Positions 33,834-44,214 of a stretch of DNA of 64,000 nucleotides are shown in pieces. The translations under genes and the position numbers were made by a program. The DNA is from Spirochaetota bacterium (lineage in GTDB: Bacteria > Spirochaetota > Spirochaetia > Sphaerochaetales > Sphaerochaetaceae). The stretch's first letter is position 1. Each line of letters opens with the position of its first letter. The DNA lies in assembly GCA_023401595.1 (NCBI GenBank), contig JAEXDQ010000051.1, positions 59,392 to 123,391 of the forward strand, in the 5' to 3' direction. Below the pieces are notes generated by a model. That model was not told the DNA's origin, searched no databases, and saw only the letters and a program-made list of their open reading frames with translations.

Positions 33834-36800
33834 ATGAAATACCATACGACGCCTGCGACAATCATCGTCTCGTGCCTATTGTTGACGCTGTCCATCGTCC
33901 TTGTATGGGCCGGTATGTTTTTCCTTGGACTGCAGGATCCCGGCACGGTCATAGCGTCGGATATCGTCGCCTCTTTCGGCAGTGACGCCAATTCCAACTT
34001 ACGTATGGAATTCTCATCAATCGACCGCACGCTGTGGCGGGCGATTCGGCTGAATGACGTAGCGCTTTCGGTGCGTGACGATAATGGCCGGTGGCACAAG
34101 GCGCTGGAAGCCGACAGGCTGACCTTTTCGATGTCCGTACAACAATTGCTGCGCTCCTTCCTGATGGGGCACGACCGGCTTACCGTTGAAATAGAGAATT
34201 TTTCATTGACGTTCGACCCTGAGACCTCGGGGGGGCTGCTGAAACAACTGTCAACGACCGGAAATGCGGAAGGAACCGTCGATACCGGTAGTGGACGAAA
34301 CACATTGAGCTCGTGGCTGTCCAGGACTGCGTTTTCTGTCGAACTCTCCAATGGCCGAGGATATTTTGCTGACGCTACCGACAGGATCGATGCGGCAGGA
34401 ATCGATGGGACCATTGACCTTGGGCAGAATTTGACATTGTTATCGGCCGACCTGCGAGTCAATACCATCACCGGCGGCCTTGATGCGCTGTCGGCGGAAA
34501 TAGACGCACTGGCGCTCTCTCTGAAAAAAAACGTCGCGAACGGTTATCGAATGTCGGCAGGCTGGGAGAATGGACGAGTCGGCGACGCCCCTGATGCCGA
34601 AGCATCTCGAATCAACGTCGGAATCAAGAAGATGCGGTGTTGGGCCGACCTGGCCGATTTTGGGATTGATACGCTCCGTACCGCCATGCTGCAATACACA
34701 TTCGGAAGCGTGGACGTGCGGTATGGCGCATCGGGAGTATCTTTACCGTCCGCAGACGGGACGGTCGCGCTGGGAGATGGCGTCGCATGGACCCTATCGT
34801 TCATTACGCCCCGAATCGACGCCTGCATCGACCTGCAAGGAAGAGATATCGCGGTGTCGTCCTCCGCCTGGCATATCGACATGGCGGGCGGCGCTTTCAA
34901 TATGTTCAACATATCGGCCCAAGCTTCGGAACCTCAGCCGATTTCCATCCGCCTTGACGACAAGGAAATCTGTACCGTCTCCGGATTGCAGGGGCGGCTC
35001 GCGCTGGACGTCCAACAGGAATTATTGACCGGGGGACTGCAATGGAACCGACTGGAACTGCCGGATCCTTCGCTGGCCCGTTCGCTGTCGCCGGATCTTC
35101 CTGACCTTCCCGTGCATTCCATTTCCAGTTCCGCTACGCAGATAAACGTCTCCTTCGCAAATAAAAACAAGAACATCGTGGCGGAGCTGTATTCGGAACT
35201 TGCCGCCGGCCTGACCTGGGCCGTGCCTGCCGAGGCCTCCGGCACGTTGACGGCGAGCGTCGATTATCACCGAGATCAGGAGACCTTCGATATCTTCGCC
35301 CAGCTCGATTCCTTGGCGATAGATTCCGTGCCCGGCACTACCTCGGTCACCTATACCTGGCAGAACACCGCGCCGCAGGATGTTATGCGACTAGAAGTAT
35401 GGAATCCTGAGGCTGGCGTCAACGCCAGCGCGACCTACGATCCTTCCGGGACCCACCGGCTTTCCGCCACATTACGGCTCGAAGAGTTCTCTCCGGCCGC
35501 TTTCCGCCCCCTGATCGGTAGCTATGCGCCCGTCATGGAAGCGTATATGGATGACACGACACGACTAGTCGGTAACATACGGCTGGACGCCGTTCCTGGC
35601 GAAGGTACCGTATTCGGCTGGGATGGACGAGGTTCCTTTGAGCTGGGCGTCATTGACCTGAAAGTCGGCAATCGGTTCTTCAACGGCGCGACGACGTTCG
35701 TCGGGACGTTGGCTTCCGACCGTCTGGACGTGGAGACCTTTACCGCTACTACGGAAGGGTATCGCCTGCAATACAACGGCGGTCTGGTTTTGAACGACTT
35801 CCTTCCTGAAGGCGAACTGGTCCTCGCGACGGCGGAAGACGGTCGCCATCTGGCGAGAGTGGATTTTTCATTGCTACCTCCCGATAGCTATTCCTTTACG
35901 ATTGATTCGGAATTCGTTCCCAATATCTCGATATCTGGACGGATGAACTGGCAATCCCGACGTATCGTCAACAGTGAAGCGGTCCTTACGGCTTGGAACA
36001 TGACCTATCCCCTGTCCTTGACGGTAGATTTCAATACCTTCGCTCTGGATTTCTCTTCCACTGGCTTGGCGCTGTCGGCGGTACTGAACGACGAAGGACA
36101 TGGCCGGGTAGCTCTCGTCGCGGACGGTTTTGCTCTTCCCCGGTTCTCTGAACGGCTGCAGGAAAACTGGCCGTTGGATCTTTCAGGGACCTTCGCTTTG
36201 GATGTTCCGCTCGATACCTATGACTGGGCTTTCAATATCTCCGACTTCCGGCTTGGAAACCTTCCGGCTACCGAAGAGACCGGTTCCCTCGGGTTTGACC
36301 TTTCCGCAACCGACCGCGGACTCTCATTCGCGAACCTCATGTGGAATACCGGTAAAGGCGAACCGCTCAAAGGTGCGCTTGAAATCGGTAGCGCTTCGCT
36401 GCGACGCCTGCTGTCCGGTGATTTTGAAGCATTCAAGGGGATGCTGTACCTTGCGGGAGAAGCGGATGAAAGCGTCTCCGTCTCAGTCTATTCCGATCAA
36501 CAGGACGAAGCGTCGGTCAGCGGGATGATCGACCTGACATCACTGAACGTCGGACGTTTCTATCTTCCGTTAGGAGACATGGCGTTGAATTTCACCGCCG
36601 TCGGTTCTTCCGATTTGAAGGCGGCGATAAACGTCGACGGTTTCGCCAGTTTGACCAGCCGGGATTTCGTTGACGATCCTACGCACATCCAAAGCTCCTT
36701 CCATATCGATGACGGTTCCGTGGGCTTCAGTGATATTTCTTACGTCAACGGCAACTTCGTCCTTCAGAACGGGCGTATCGATATCGATTGCGATACTGGC

Positions 36801-38717
36801 GAAGCCTCATTGTCGGTTGAACCCTCCTTCGTCGTCAACAACAAGGATAAACCGCGGGAATATGGCGGTGAATTCACACTCGCCACGCGGCTTCCGTTGT
36901 CCGGTCGCGTTTTCGACCTTCCTTCCTCCATCGCCCCTGTTTTCGCCTCGTTGGTGGAAGCGTTCAAGAATCCGGAGGCCTCCACCGCGGACCTTGAGCT
37001 GACCTTGGGACTGAAAAACGTGGTGCTGGGTTCTGAATACCGTATCCCTGACGCGACCTATCGACTCTCCTTGCGAGGCGATCTGGCGTCGATCAACGGC
37101 GGTCCTGAAAACGGGCCTGAAAACATCACCGGCACATACCGTCTTACCGACGGAGCCATCGATCTGTTGCTGGATCCATCGTTCCTGCTCGGGTTCCATG
37201 CTACCGGCTTCGTCACCTCCCGCGCAATCTCCGTTGACGTCGCCGATATCTTCTTCCCATTGCCGTTGATAAACATCACGTTCATGAAGCCTCTGGTCTG
37301 GTTCCTGGAAGGGGATGTTCATGGGGACGTCAGGATTGAAGGGGATCCGCTTTCCCCCGATTTCTACGGCATGGCGTGGGCTGACAGGATTGATGCGACG
37401 ACGTTCTGGTTGCCCGACGACATCCTTTCCATGAAGAATCCGGTCGTGACGATAGAGGAGGGGTTCGCCAGCAATAGCTGGACGACCATGACCTGCACCA
37501 ACCTGCGTACCGGCAAGATCGTCCAGACCATGGGCAAGGCCTCCTGCAACCTGGATGGCTGGCTGCTCGATTACTACCAGTTGGAGACGCGTATCCCCGA
37601 CGATCCGGTCTTCGTCTGGGTTCCGCTCCTTGGGCAGGACATAGATATCAAGGGATATGTTTCCGGAGACTTCACCATATATGGGGAGGGTATCGAATGC
37701 TGGCTGTCGGGACCGATCACGATCAGTGACACGACGATCAGCTTCGGGCTCTCCGGCTTGCCCGCATGGTATACCAAGGGGAATACGACTTCGACGAACA
37801 TGCAGGTCACTACCGGCAAGAACGTCAATTTCTATTTCCCTTCGGAGGCTTCGCCGATCATTTCCGTCACGCTCGATGAAGGTCAGCACACCGCCTTCTC
37901 CTTCGACCACAGGTCTGAACGGATGACCGTGGACGGGGAACTAGGCTTCCGAACCGGAGAAATCTACTATTTCCAGAAAAACTTCTATGTAACGGAAGGC
38001 TCTTTCCGGTTCCGTACCGATGCATTCACCCAGCAGGTCAATCCCGTCATCAACATGCGGGCGCGCATCCGGGATTTCGACAGCAATGGAAACAAGGTCG
38101 ACATCTATCTGGTATTGCAGGATTCCACGTTGGACGACCTTTCCCCACGTTTCGAAAGCGTTCCGTCGCTATCGACCAATGAAATACTTCAGATACTCGG
38201 ACAGAGCATCCTGCCGTCTACAGCCTACGGACAGGTGAACGTCTCTTCGGTGGTATCCCTCGCCGCGACCGCTACGGATGTGATCTCGCGGCTTGGCATT
38301 ATCGGTACGGGATCTTCCGATCTGGCTCGTTCGATCAAAAACTCCTTGGGGCTCGACATGTTTACGATTAGGAGTAACATTGTCCAGAATATTTTGTTTG
38401 ATGTATTGCCGGGAACCAGCCTTGTCTCTTCCTCGGCCAGCCCCCTTTCGAGATATCTCGACAACACCACGATTTTCCTCGGAAAATATCTTGGCCGGGA
38501 TTTCTTCCTGCAGGGGATGATACATTTTTCCGCCGCGAACAATGGTCTGGGGCGAGGTTCGTTCCTTGCCGATGACCTGAAGGTGGATATGGAATTGTCG
38601 GTTGAATGGGCCAATCCAATGGGCACGTTCTCGTTATTTACACAACCAGAAGAGTTGTCGCTCTTCAACATTTTGGATACTATTGGATTCAGCGTTACCA
38701 AACGCATCGAGTTCTAG
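33834..38717 (+). CDS. tamB: TamB-like translocation and assembly module protein
   Basis: A 1627-residue AsmA-like protein with one N-terminal membrane helix (about residues 6-28), a very long beta-rich periplasmic part of repeating strands, and a C-terminal DUF490/TamB domain (FRTDAFTQQVNPVINMRARI, then YLVLQDSTLDDLSPRFES and LSTNEILQILGQSILPS). Such proteins span the periplasm and help outer-membrane protein insertion or lipid transport. Only 34 bases separate it from bamA. In Borrelia, TamB is reported to associate with BamA, since spirochaetes lack TamA. Confidence 0.9.
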   Translation: MKYHTTPATIIVSCLLLTLSIVLVWAGMFFLGLQDPGTVIASDIVASFGSDANSNLRMEFSSIDRTLWRAIRLNDVALSVRDDNGRWHKALEADRLTFSMSVQQLLRSFLMGHDRLTVEIENFSLTFDPETSGGLLKQLSTTGNAEGTVDTGSGRNTLSSWLSRTAFSVELSNGRGYFADATDRIDAAGIDGTIDLGQNLTLLSADLRVNTITGGLDALSAEIDALALSLKKNVANGYRMSAGWENGRVGDAPDAEASRINVGIKKMRCWADLADFGIDTLRTAMLQYTFGSVDVRYGASGVSLPSADGTVALGDGVAWTLSFITPRIDACIDLQGRDIAVSSSAWHIDMAGGAFNMFNISAQASEPQPISIRLDDKEICTVSGLQGRLALDVQQELLTGGLQWNRLELPDPSLARSLSPDLPDLPVHSISSSATQINVSFANKNKNIVAELYSELAAGLTWAVPAEASGTLTASVDYHRDQETFDIFAQLDSLAIDSVPGTTSVTYTWQNTAPQDVMRLEVWNPEAGVNASATYDPSGTHRLSATLRLEEFSPAAFRPLIGSYAPVMEAYMDDTTRLVGNIRLDAVPGEGTVFGWDGRGSFELGVIDLKVGNRFFNGATTFVGTLASDRLDVETFTATTEGYRLQYNGGLVLNDFLPEGELVLATAEDGRHLARVDFSLLPPDSYSFTIDSEFVPNISISGRMNWQSRRIVNSEAVLTAWNMTYPLSLTVDFNTFALDFSSTGLALSAVLNDEGHGRVALVADGFALPRFSERLQENWPLDLSGTFALDVPLDTYDWAFNISDFRLGNLPATEETGSLGFDLSATDRGLSFANLMWNTGKGEPLKGALEIGSASLRRLLSGDFEAFKGMLYLAGEADESVSVSVYSDQQDEASVSGMIDLTSLNVGRFYLPLGDMALNFTAVGSSDLKAAINVDGFASLTSRDFVDDPTHIQSSFHIDDGSVGFSDISYVNGNFVLQNGRIDIDCDTGEASLSVEPSFVVNNKDKPREYGGEFTLATRLPLSGRVFDLPSSIAPVFASLVEAFKNPEASTADLELTLGLKNVVLGSEYRIPDATYRLSLRGDLASINGGPENGPENITGTYRLTDGAIDLLLDPSFLLGFHATGFVTSRAISVDVADIFFPLPLINITFMKPLVWFLEGDVHGDVRIEGDPLSPDFYGMAWADRIDATTFWLPDDILSMKNPVVTIEEGFASNSWTTMTCTNLRTGKIVQTMGKASCNLDGWLLDYYQLETRIPDDPVFVWVPLLGQDIDIKGYVSGDFTIYGEGIECWLSGPITISDTTISFGLSGLPAWYTKGNTTSTNMQVTTGKNVNFYFPSEASPIISVTLDEGQHTAFSFDHRSERMTVDGELGFRTGEIYYFQKNFYVTEGSFRFRTDAFTQQVNPVINMRARIRDFDSNGNKVDIYLVLQDSTLDDLSPRFESVPSLSTNEILQILGQSILPSTAYGQVNVSSVVSLAATATDVISRLGIIGTGSSDLARSIKNSLGLDMFTIRSNIVQNILFDVLPGTSLVSSSASPLSRYLDNTTIFLGKYLGRDFFLQGMIHFSAANNGLGRGSFLADDLKVDMELSVEWANPMGTFSLFTQPEELSLFNILDTIGFSVTKRIEF

Positions 38718-38751
38718 CTAGTTTTCCAAAGAGAGATTTCAAGGAGATCGC

Positions 38752-41319
38752 ATGGTAAGAAAATTCCTTTCGGTGGTTTGCGCCGTTCTCATATTGGCGG
38801 GGGTTCCGTTGTTCGCCGCGCCCGAAGATTCGACCGACCAAGCCGGTTGGTGGATCGGGCGGCCTATCGTGAAGTTCAGCTATGAGGGTTTGCAGAACGT
38901 CCCATCCACAACGGTGGACGACATCACGTACCCGTATCTCGGCAAAGAGTTCTCGGACAGCCTCTTCAATGAACTGCAGGCGAATCTGTACGCCTCCGAT
39001 TATTTCAGCCATTTTGAGGCGGAAGCGTTGCCCGGCGGAGAGTCGGGCCGGGAGCTTGAGATACTGTTCCGTTTCTCTGAACTCCCACAGGTGTCGGAAA
39101 TCGTGTTCATTGGGCAGAACGGCATCAAGGACAGGGACCTCCTACGCGCGATCACTCTGAAAGTCGGCGATTTCGGTACCAAGCAGCAGTTTGACCTGGC
39201 TACCAATGCGTTGGTGACTCATTACAAGGATAAAGGATACGATCATGTATCCATTACCTCCGACTATCAGATCGACGAGAACACCAACAAGGTATCCGTT
39301 TCGTTTACCATCGACGAAGGGTTGCAGTCCAAGGTCGCGGAGGTGGCGTTTGAAGGGAATGAGCATATTCCATCATCGACCTTGAAACGACAGGTCAGCA
39401 GCAAGGTCCAGTCGTTGTTCAATTCCGGGAACTTCAATGAACAGACGGCGAAGACCGACGCCGTGTCGATCGAGCAATATTACCAGAAGAACGGGTATAT
39501 CGATGTGAAGGTCTCCGATATCCGTTTTGAGGACGTCAGCACTCCTGAGGACAAGACCCGGAAGATCCGTATCGTGTTCGTCGTCGACGAAGGGGAGCAG
39601 TGGACCCTCGGTACGATCGCTGTGGAGGGGAACACCATCTTCAGCAATGAGACGATACAGTCCCAGATCAGCATGAAGCCGGGGGTGGTGCTTGATATCC
39701 AGGCGGTCAATACCGAGATATCCAAGATAGCCGACCTGTACTGGAACGACGGCTATATCTATAACAACATCAATATCTCCGAGAACCGCGACGAAGAAAA
39801 ACATGTGGTCGATTTTACCGTCAGCATCACGGAACAGGGACAGGCCGTGGTCGAGGATATCCTGATCAATGGCTTGACCAAGACCAAGCCGTATGTTTTT
39901 GAGCGTGAGCTGACGATCAAGGTCGGCGATGTGTTCAGCAAGGCCAAGATGATCCAAAGCGGCCAGAACATCTACAACACCGGTCTGGTCACGGACGTCC
40001 AGTTCGACATCCTCTACGGAAGCGAAGAGGGGAAGGTCGTCCTTGAATTCCGGGTAGAGGAAGGCAACCAGATGGACATCCAGTTCGGTGCGACTTTCGG
40101 CGGCAATGTCGATGGATTCCCCGTATCGGGTTTCGTCCAGTGGTCCGACAAGAACCTCGGCGGAACCGGCAGGAACCTGTCCATCGCGACGAACGTCAGT
40201 CCCGACACCCAGAGCCTTCAATTCTCCTTCAGCGACGGATGGGTCGGCAACCGCCGTTGGTCGAACGGCCTGACCCTCAATCTGGAGCGGAGCGTCAAGA
40301 GCAGCGTCATGCAGAAGGGCGCCGGTTCCGGTTATTATGATGGTCGCGACGAGGAGACTTGGCCGTTGGGGTACAATAGCTACCTCGAATACGCCGCCGC
40401 GGGCAAAGCGACGCCGTCCAGCCAATACCTGATGTCCTACGACTATTACCGCGTCGCGCTCGGCTATACCACGGGCTATACCTTCATGTTCAATCCTGGT
40501 CGCCTGTCCCTGTCGGTAGGCGCGTCCTTGGGCTTGAACCATGCGGTGTATGATGCGACGAAATATGATCCGTATGAGTTGTTGATTCAGCTGTATCACG
40601 AGAAATGGCAGCTCTCCAACCGCCTGACGCTGTACCTTTCATGGGACGGGCGAGACCTGATCCAGAACACCACCCGCGGGTATCTGCTCAGCCAGCAGTT
40701 CACCTATGCCGGCGGCGCTTTGTTCGGCCTTTCCAACTACATGCGCTCCACGACCAGCGCGAGCGGTTATCTGACGCTGTTCACCATTCCGGCGCAGAAG
40801 CCGTACAACGGCGTTCTGAGCTTGACGTCAAGCGTGAGTTTCATGCTGCCGCAGTACTCGAATCTCGGCGGATACGGTGATTGGGGTTGGCATCCGGCGA
40901 AATCAGGAGCGACCAAGTACGAGATGCTCTATATCGACGGCATGAATATCGGCCGGGGATTCACTCCCGTGTTCGATTTGTCGTTTATGTGGGACAATGT
41001 GTTGGAGTTCAGCATTCCCGTCGTCCAGAACGTACTGGCGGCCGAGGCGTTTGTCAGCGCCACCGGCGTGACCAAGAATCTGAGCGACCTGAACAGGTTC
41101 TCCAATATCAACTGGTATTTCTCGATGGGCGCCGGTATCAAGCTGAAGATTCCCGGGTTCCCGCTAGGGCTCTATCTGGTCAAGAACGCGGCCTTCAATG
41201 TTCCCGACACGTATACGGGAGAGGGGCAGTTCTCCTGGGTCGGCGGCGATATTTTCAAGGGGAGTTCGCCTACCAGTGGCATGAAGCTGGTTCTGGCGAT
41301 CACTACCAGCCTGTTCTGA
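38752..41319 (+). CDS. bamA: outer-membrane assembly factor BamA
   Basis: An 855-residue Omp85 protein. A signal peptide (ends about residue 22, after LFAAP) is followed by several POTRA domains (from about residue 30 to 430; for example VSEIVFIGQNGIKDRDLL and VVEDILINGLTKTKPYVF) and a C-terminal beta-barrel ending with Phe (TTSLF), as expected for outer-membrane insertion. The core of the BAM machine. AAGGAGATCGC precedes ATG 38752. It shows that the organism has an outer membrane. Confidence 0.93.
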   Translation: MVRKFLSVVCAVLILAGVPLFAAPEDSTDQAGWWIGRPIVKFSYEGLQNVPSTTVDDITYPYLGKEFSDSLFNELQANLYASDYFSHFEAEALPGGESGRELEILFRFSELPQVSEIVFIGQNGIKDRDLLRAITLKVGDFGTKQQFDLATNALVTHYKDKGYDHVSITSDYQIDENTNKVSVSFTIDEGLQSKVAEVAFEGNEHIPSSTLKRQVSSKVQSLFNSGNFNEQTAKTDAVSIEQYYQKNGYIDVKVSDIRFEDVSTPEDKTRKIRIVFVVDEGEQWTLGTIAVEGNTIFSNETIQSQISMKPGVVLDIQAVNTEISKIADLYWNDGYIYNNINISENRDEEKHVVDFTVSITEQGQAVVEDILINGLTKTKPYVFERELTIKVGDVFSKAKMIQSGQNIYNTGLVTDVQFDILYGSEEGKVVLEFRVEEGNQMDIQFGATFGGNVDGFPVSGFVQWSDKNLGGTGRNLSIATNVSPDTQSLQFSFSDGWVGNRRWSNGLTLNLERSVKSSVMQKGAGSGYYDGRDEETWPLGYNSYLEYAAAGKATPSSQYLMSYDYYRVALGYTTGYTFMFNPGRLSLSVGASLGLNHAVYDATKYDPYELLIQLYHEKWQLSNRLTLYLSWDGRDLIQNTTRGYLLSQQFTYAGGALFGLSNYMRSTTSASGYLTLFTIPAQKPYNGVLSLTSSVSFMLPQYSNLGGYGDWGWHPAKSGATKYEMLYIDGMNIGRGFTPVFDLSFMWDNVLEFSIPVVQNVLAAEAFVSATGVTKNLSDLNRFSNINWYFSMGAGIKLKIPGFPLGLYLVKNAAFNVPDTYTGEGQFSWVGGDIFKGSSPTSGMKLVLAITTSLF

Positions 41320-41344
41320 CAAAACCGCCCGTTTGTGCTATACT
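41316..41344 (+). promoter_or_regulatory. promoter of mutS, overlapping the bamA stop
   Basis: CTGACA (41316-41321, includes the bamA TGA), 17-base spacer, TATACT (41339-41344) with the extended -10 TGC just before it. Transcription would start near 41351. Confidence 0.65.
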
Positions 41345-41345
41345 C

Positions 41346-41389
41346 AACCCGTCGTACCGGTCTTGATCGACCTGTCGCGACGGGTTTTT
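41346..41389 (+). terminator. intrinsic terminator after bamA
   Basis: AACCCGTCG (41346-41354) pairs with CGACGGGTT (41378-41386), followed by T's; an inner GGTC/GACC hairpin occupies the loop. It overlaps the predicted mutS transcript start, so mutS transcripts lack part of the left arm. Confidence 0.8.
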
Positions 41390-41443
41390 CATATTTCTGC
41401 GACAGTTGGATTGTCTCTGCTTTTAGGTATATCGGGAGGAAAG

Positions 41444-44155
41444 ATGTCGGAAGAAAGCACTAAGGAAGAGAAGTTGACGCCGATGATGCAGCAGTACCGC
41501 GCCATCAAGGCCGAGCATCGGGACAAAGTATTGTTCTTTCGGCTGGGGGACTTTTATGAAATGTTCATGGAGGACGCGGAGGAGGTCTCCCGGCTTCTCA
41601 ACCTGACGCTTACCCAACGGGCGGGCGTACCTATGTGCGGCATTCCCTTTCATGCTGCGAAGAACTATATCAAGAGGCTGCTCGACGAGGGGAAGAAGAT
41701 AGCAATCTGCGAGCAGCTTGAACTTCCCGATTCTCCCCGGCAGCTTGCCAGACGGGAGGTAGTGCAGGTCATTACTCCCGCTACGGTCGTCGATGACGAC
41801 TTGCTGGATTCCCATTCAAACAACTATCTGCTGGCGGTCTGTTGTGCGGCTGACGCATTGCTGGTCAGTTACGCCGATATCTCGACAGGCGACTTTTTCC
41901 TTCAGAGGCTTCCTCTGGAATCACGCTATATGTCGTTGAGGACATTGTTCGAGCAAATCGGCCCACGTGAGGTGTTGGTCAACGAAGACGATTATTTTTC
42001 AAAGGAAGAGTTCGCCAAGGTCGCCGACGAATCCTTGGCCATGGTAACGAAACTCCCCCCTTGGTTTTTTTCAGTTTCCGAAGGTTTTTCGCTGTTGTGC
42101 GCACAAGCCGGGACCAACTCGCTCAAAAGCTTTGGTATTTCCGATACCGACCCGACTCTCGCCGCGGCTTCCGCGCTCATGCGCTATCTACAGGATACCG
42201 CTAGGACGAGCCTCGGGCAGATTACCTCCTTCATATTGATCGACGATGCAGCCAGCTTGCAGATTGATGAATCGAGCCGCAAGAACCTTGAGATTCTCAC
42301 CAATCTACAGGACGGTTCCTCACGTTTCACGCTGTTCGAGGCTGTGGACAGGACCCGTACCGCCGGTGGCGCTCGTATGCTGAAAAGCTGGCTTTCCAAT
42401 CCCTTGGCTGATCGCAAGGCGATCGAGGCCCGTCATGACTGGATAGCCTGGCTGCTCTCCGACCGTCAGGAGCTAGCCCGTGTGAGGAAGATACTTGGCG
42501 CAACGCTCGACCTCGTCCGTCTGACCAGCCGTGTGGCGATGAAGCGCGCGATGCCCCATGACCTTGTGTCGATCAAGCAGACGGCTTCCTGCTTCTTTTC
42601 CCTCGTAAGCGAGCATTTTGAACAATACGCCACGCTGCTGGACTCGCATCTTTCACAGCAGAGGCTGGAGGAGGTGGTCGCCTTGACCGATTTGATCGGC
42701 CGGTCGATCAACGAAGAGTGCTTCGGTCCATTTACGGAAGGACAGGTCGTCGTCGATGGCTTTGACGAGGAACTTGATTCGTTGCGTTCGTTGCGCGACC
42801 ATGGTTCCGACCTGCTCAAGGAATATTTGGCCAAGGTCCGGCAGGAGACCGGAATCTCGACCTTGCGGCTTTCATACAACAAGATCATCGGGCATTTCCT
42901 CGAAGTCTCGAAAGGACAGGTAGACAAGGTTCCCTCGTCCTTCTATCGGAAACAGACGCTTGTCAATGCGGAACGATTCACCACCGACGAGCTGATCGAA
43001 TGCGAGACGAAGATTCTACGCGCCGCCAGCGACGCTGAAAAACGGGAACGGTATCTGTACGATCAGATTGTGGAGCGGACGGCCCAGTCTCTTGACGACC
43101 TGGTAGCCCTCGGCAGGTTCCTCAGTGAGGTCGATTGCTACCAAGGGTTCGCCACCGTGGCGTCGGATTCCAACTATGTACGCCCTGAGTTCGTCGACGA
43201 GGACGTGCTTGAGATAGAGCAGGGGAGGCACCCTGTCGTAGAACGCCAGCTCCAACCCGGCGGGTTCGTTTCCAATGGACTCTCTCTCGCAGGGCCGGGT
43301 ACGCGCTTCTGTCTGATAACCGGGCCTAACATGGCCGGCAAGTCCACCTATCTCCGCCAGAACGCCCTGATCGTTCTGCTCGCCCAGGCCGGTTCCTACG
43401 TCCCCGCCGCGAAAGCCCGCGTCGGCCTCGTCGACAAACTGTTCTGCCGTGTCGGCGCTTCCGACAACCTGGCCCGTGGAGAATCGACGTTCCTCGTTGA
43501 AATGCAGGAGGCCGCCTATATCCTTCGGACGGCGACTTCCCATAGTCTGGTGATCATGGATGAAATTGGCCGGGGTACCAGTACCCAGGACGGCATGTCC
43601 ATCGCCTACGCAGTGATGCGCAAGCTGATCGCCCTTGACTCAAAGACCTTGTTCGCCACCCATTACCATGAACTGACGATGCTTGATACTACCGGTATCC
43701 AGCTCTTGACCCTTGAAGTCGCGGAACATAGGAACAACATCGTATTCCTTCGCAAGATTCGAAAGGGCGTGGCCAATTCCTCGTACGGACTGCATGTCGC
43801 CCGGCTGGCGGGAGTCCCCGCCGATGTCGTCAAAGAAGCGTCGGCGTTCCAAAAGCAGCATTTCGCAGATTATTCGCTTGCCGGAAACGATCTCCAGCTT
43901 GATCTGTTCATAGGTACCGGAGAAGCGCCGCTAGCGCAGGAGCCTAGCGCCGTCAGCCCTTCCGACGGGATGTCGCGGTCGGTTCCGTCTTCCGCCGTCG
44001 TTGATCCCGGGGCCGGACGCTTGCTTGACTTGGCGAAGGACAAGATATTGTATCCCCTCGCCGAATTCCAGCTGGAGAAGTCGACGCCATTGCAGGCGAT
44101 GCTGTTGCTGGGAGAATTACAGGCGAAAGCCTCGGAATTGCTGTCGGACAACTGA
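41444..44155 (+). CDS. mutS: DNA mismatch repair protein MutS
   Basis: A 903-residue MutS. The mismatch-reading Phe-x-Glu is in LFFRLGDFYEMF (about residue 34), followed by connector, lever and clamp domains and the ATPase with Walker A TGPNMAGKSTYLRQ (about 625), MDEIGRGTSTQDG and ATHYHEL. Complete. The start is ATG 41444 (GGGAGGA upstream), not the upstream CTG/ATG in the same frame, whose 37 extra residues lie over the terminator. Confidence 0.97.
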   Translation: MSEESTKEEKLTPMMQQYRAIKAEHRDKVLFFRLGDFYEMFMEDAEEVSRLLNLTLTQRAGVPMCGIPFHAAKNYIKRLLDEGKKIAICEQLELPDSPRQLARREVVQVITPATVVDDDLLDSHSNNYLLAVCCAADALLVSYADISTGDFFLQRLPLESRYMSLRTLFEQIGPREVLVNEDDYFSKEEFAKVADESLAMVTKLPPWFFSVSEGFSLLCAQAGTNSLKSFGISDTDPTLAAASALMRYLQDTARTSLGQITSFILIDDAASLQIDESSRKNLEILTNLQDGSSRFTLFEAVDRTRTAGGARMLKSWLSNPLADRKAIEARHDWIAWLLSDRQELARVRKILGATLDLVRLTSRVAMKRAMPHDLVSIKQTASCFFSLVSEHFEQYATLLDSHLSQQRLEEVVALTDLIGRSINEECFGPFTEGQVVVDGFDEELDSLRSLRDHGSDLLKEYLAKVRQETGISTLRLSYNKIIGHFLEVSKGQVDKVPSSFYRKQTLVNAERFTTDELIECETKILRAASDAEKRERYLYDQIVERTAQSLDDLVALGRFLSEVDCYQGFATVASDSNYVRPEFVDEDVLEIEQGRHPVVERQLQPGGFVSNGLSLAGPGTRFCLITGPNMAGKSTYLRQNALIVLLAQAGSYVPAAKARVGLVDKLFCRVGASDNLARGESTFLVEMQEAAYILRTATSHSLVIMDEIGRGTSTQDGMSIAYAVMRKLIALDSKTLFATHYHELTMLDTTGIQLLTLEVAEHRNNIVFLRKIRKGVANSSYGLHVARLAGVPADVVKEASAFQKQHFADYSLAGNDLQLDLFIGTGEAPLAQEPSAVSPSDGMSRSVPSSAVVDPGAGRLLDLAKDKILYPLAEFQLEKSTPLQAMLLLGELQAKASELLSDN

Positions 44156-44214
44156 TTTTTCCGTTCGTTCCGAAGCGTCTGAATCGATACGGCTGTTTTT
44201 CCTTCTGATATGGT

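Noticed and set aside
39373..40599. 408-codon minus-strand frame inside bamA
   Set aside because: Shadow of bamA, with no recognisable domain or start signal.
41333..41443. N-terminal extension of MutS from the longer frame
   Set aside because: It would be translated from the terminator sequence, and ATG 41444 has an excellent GGGAGGA site.
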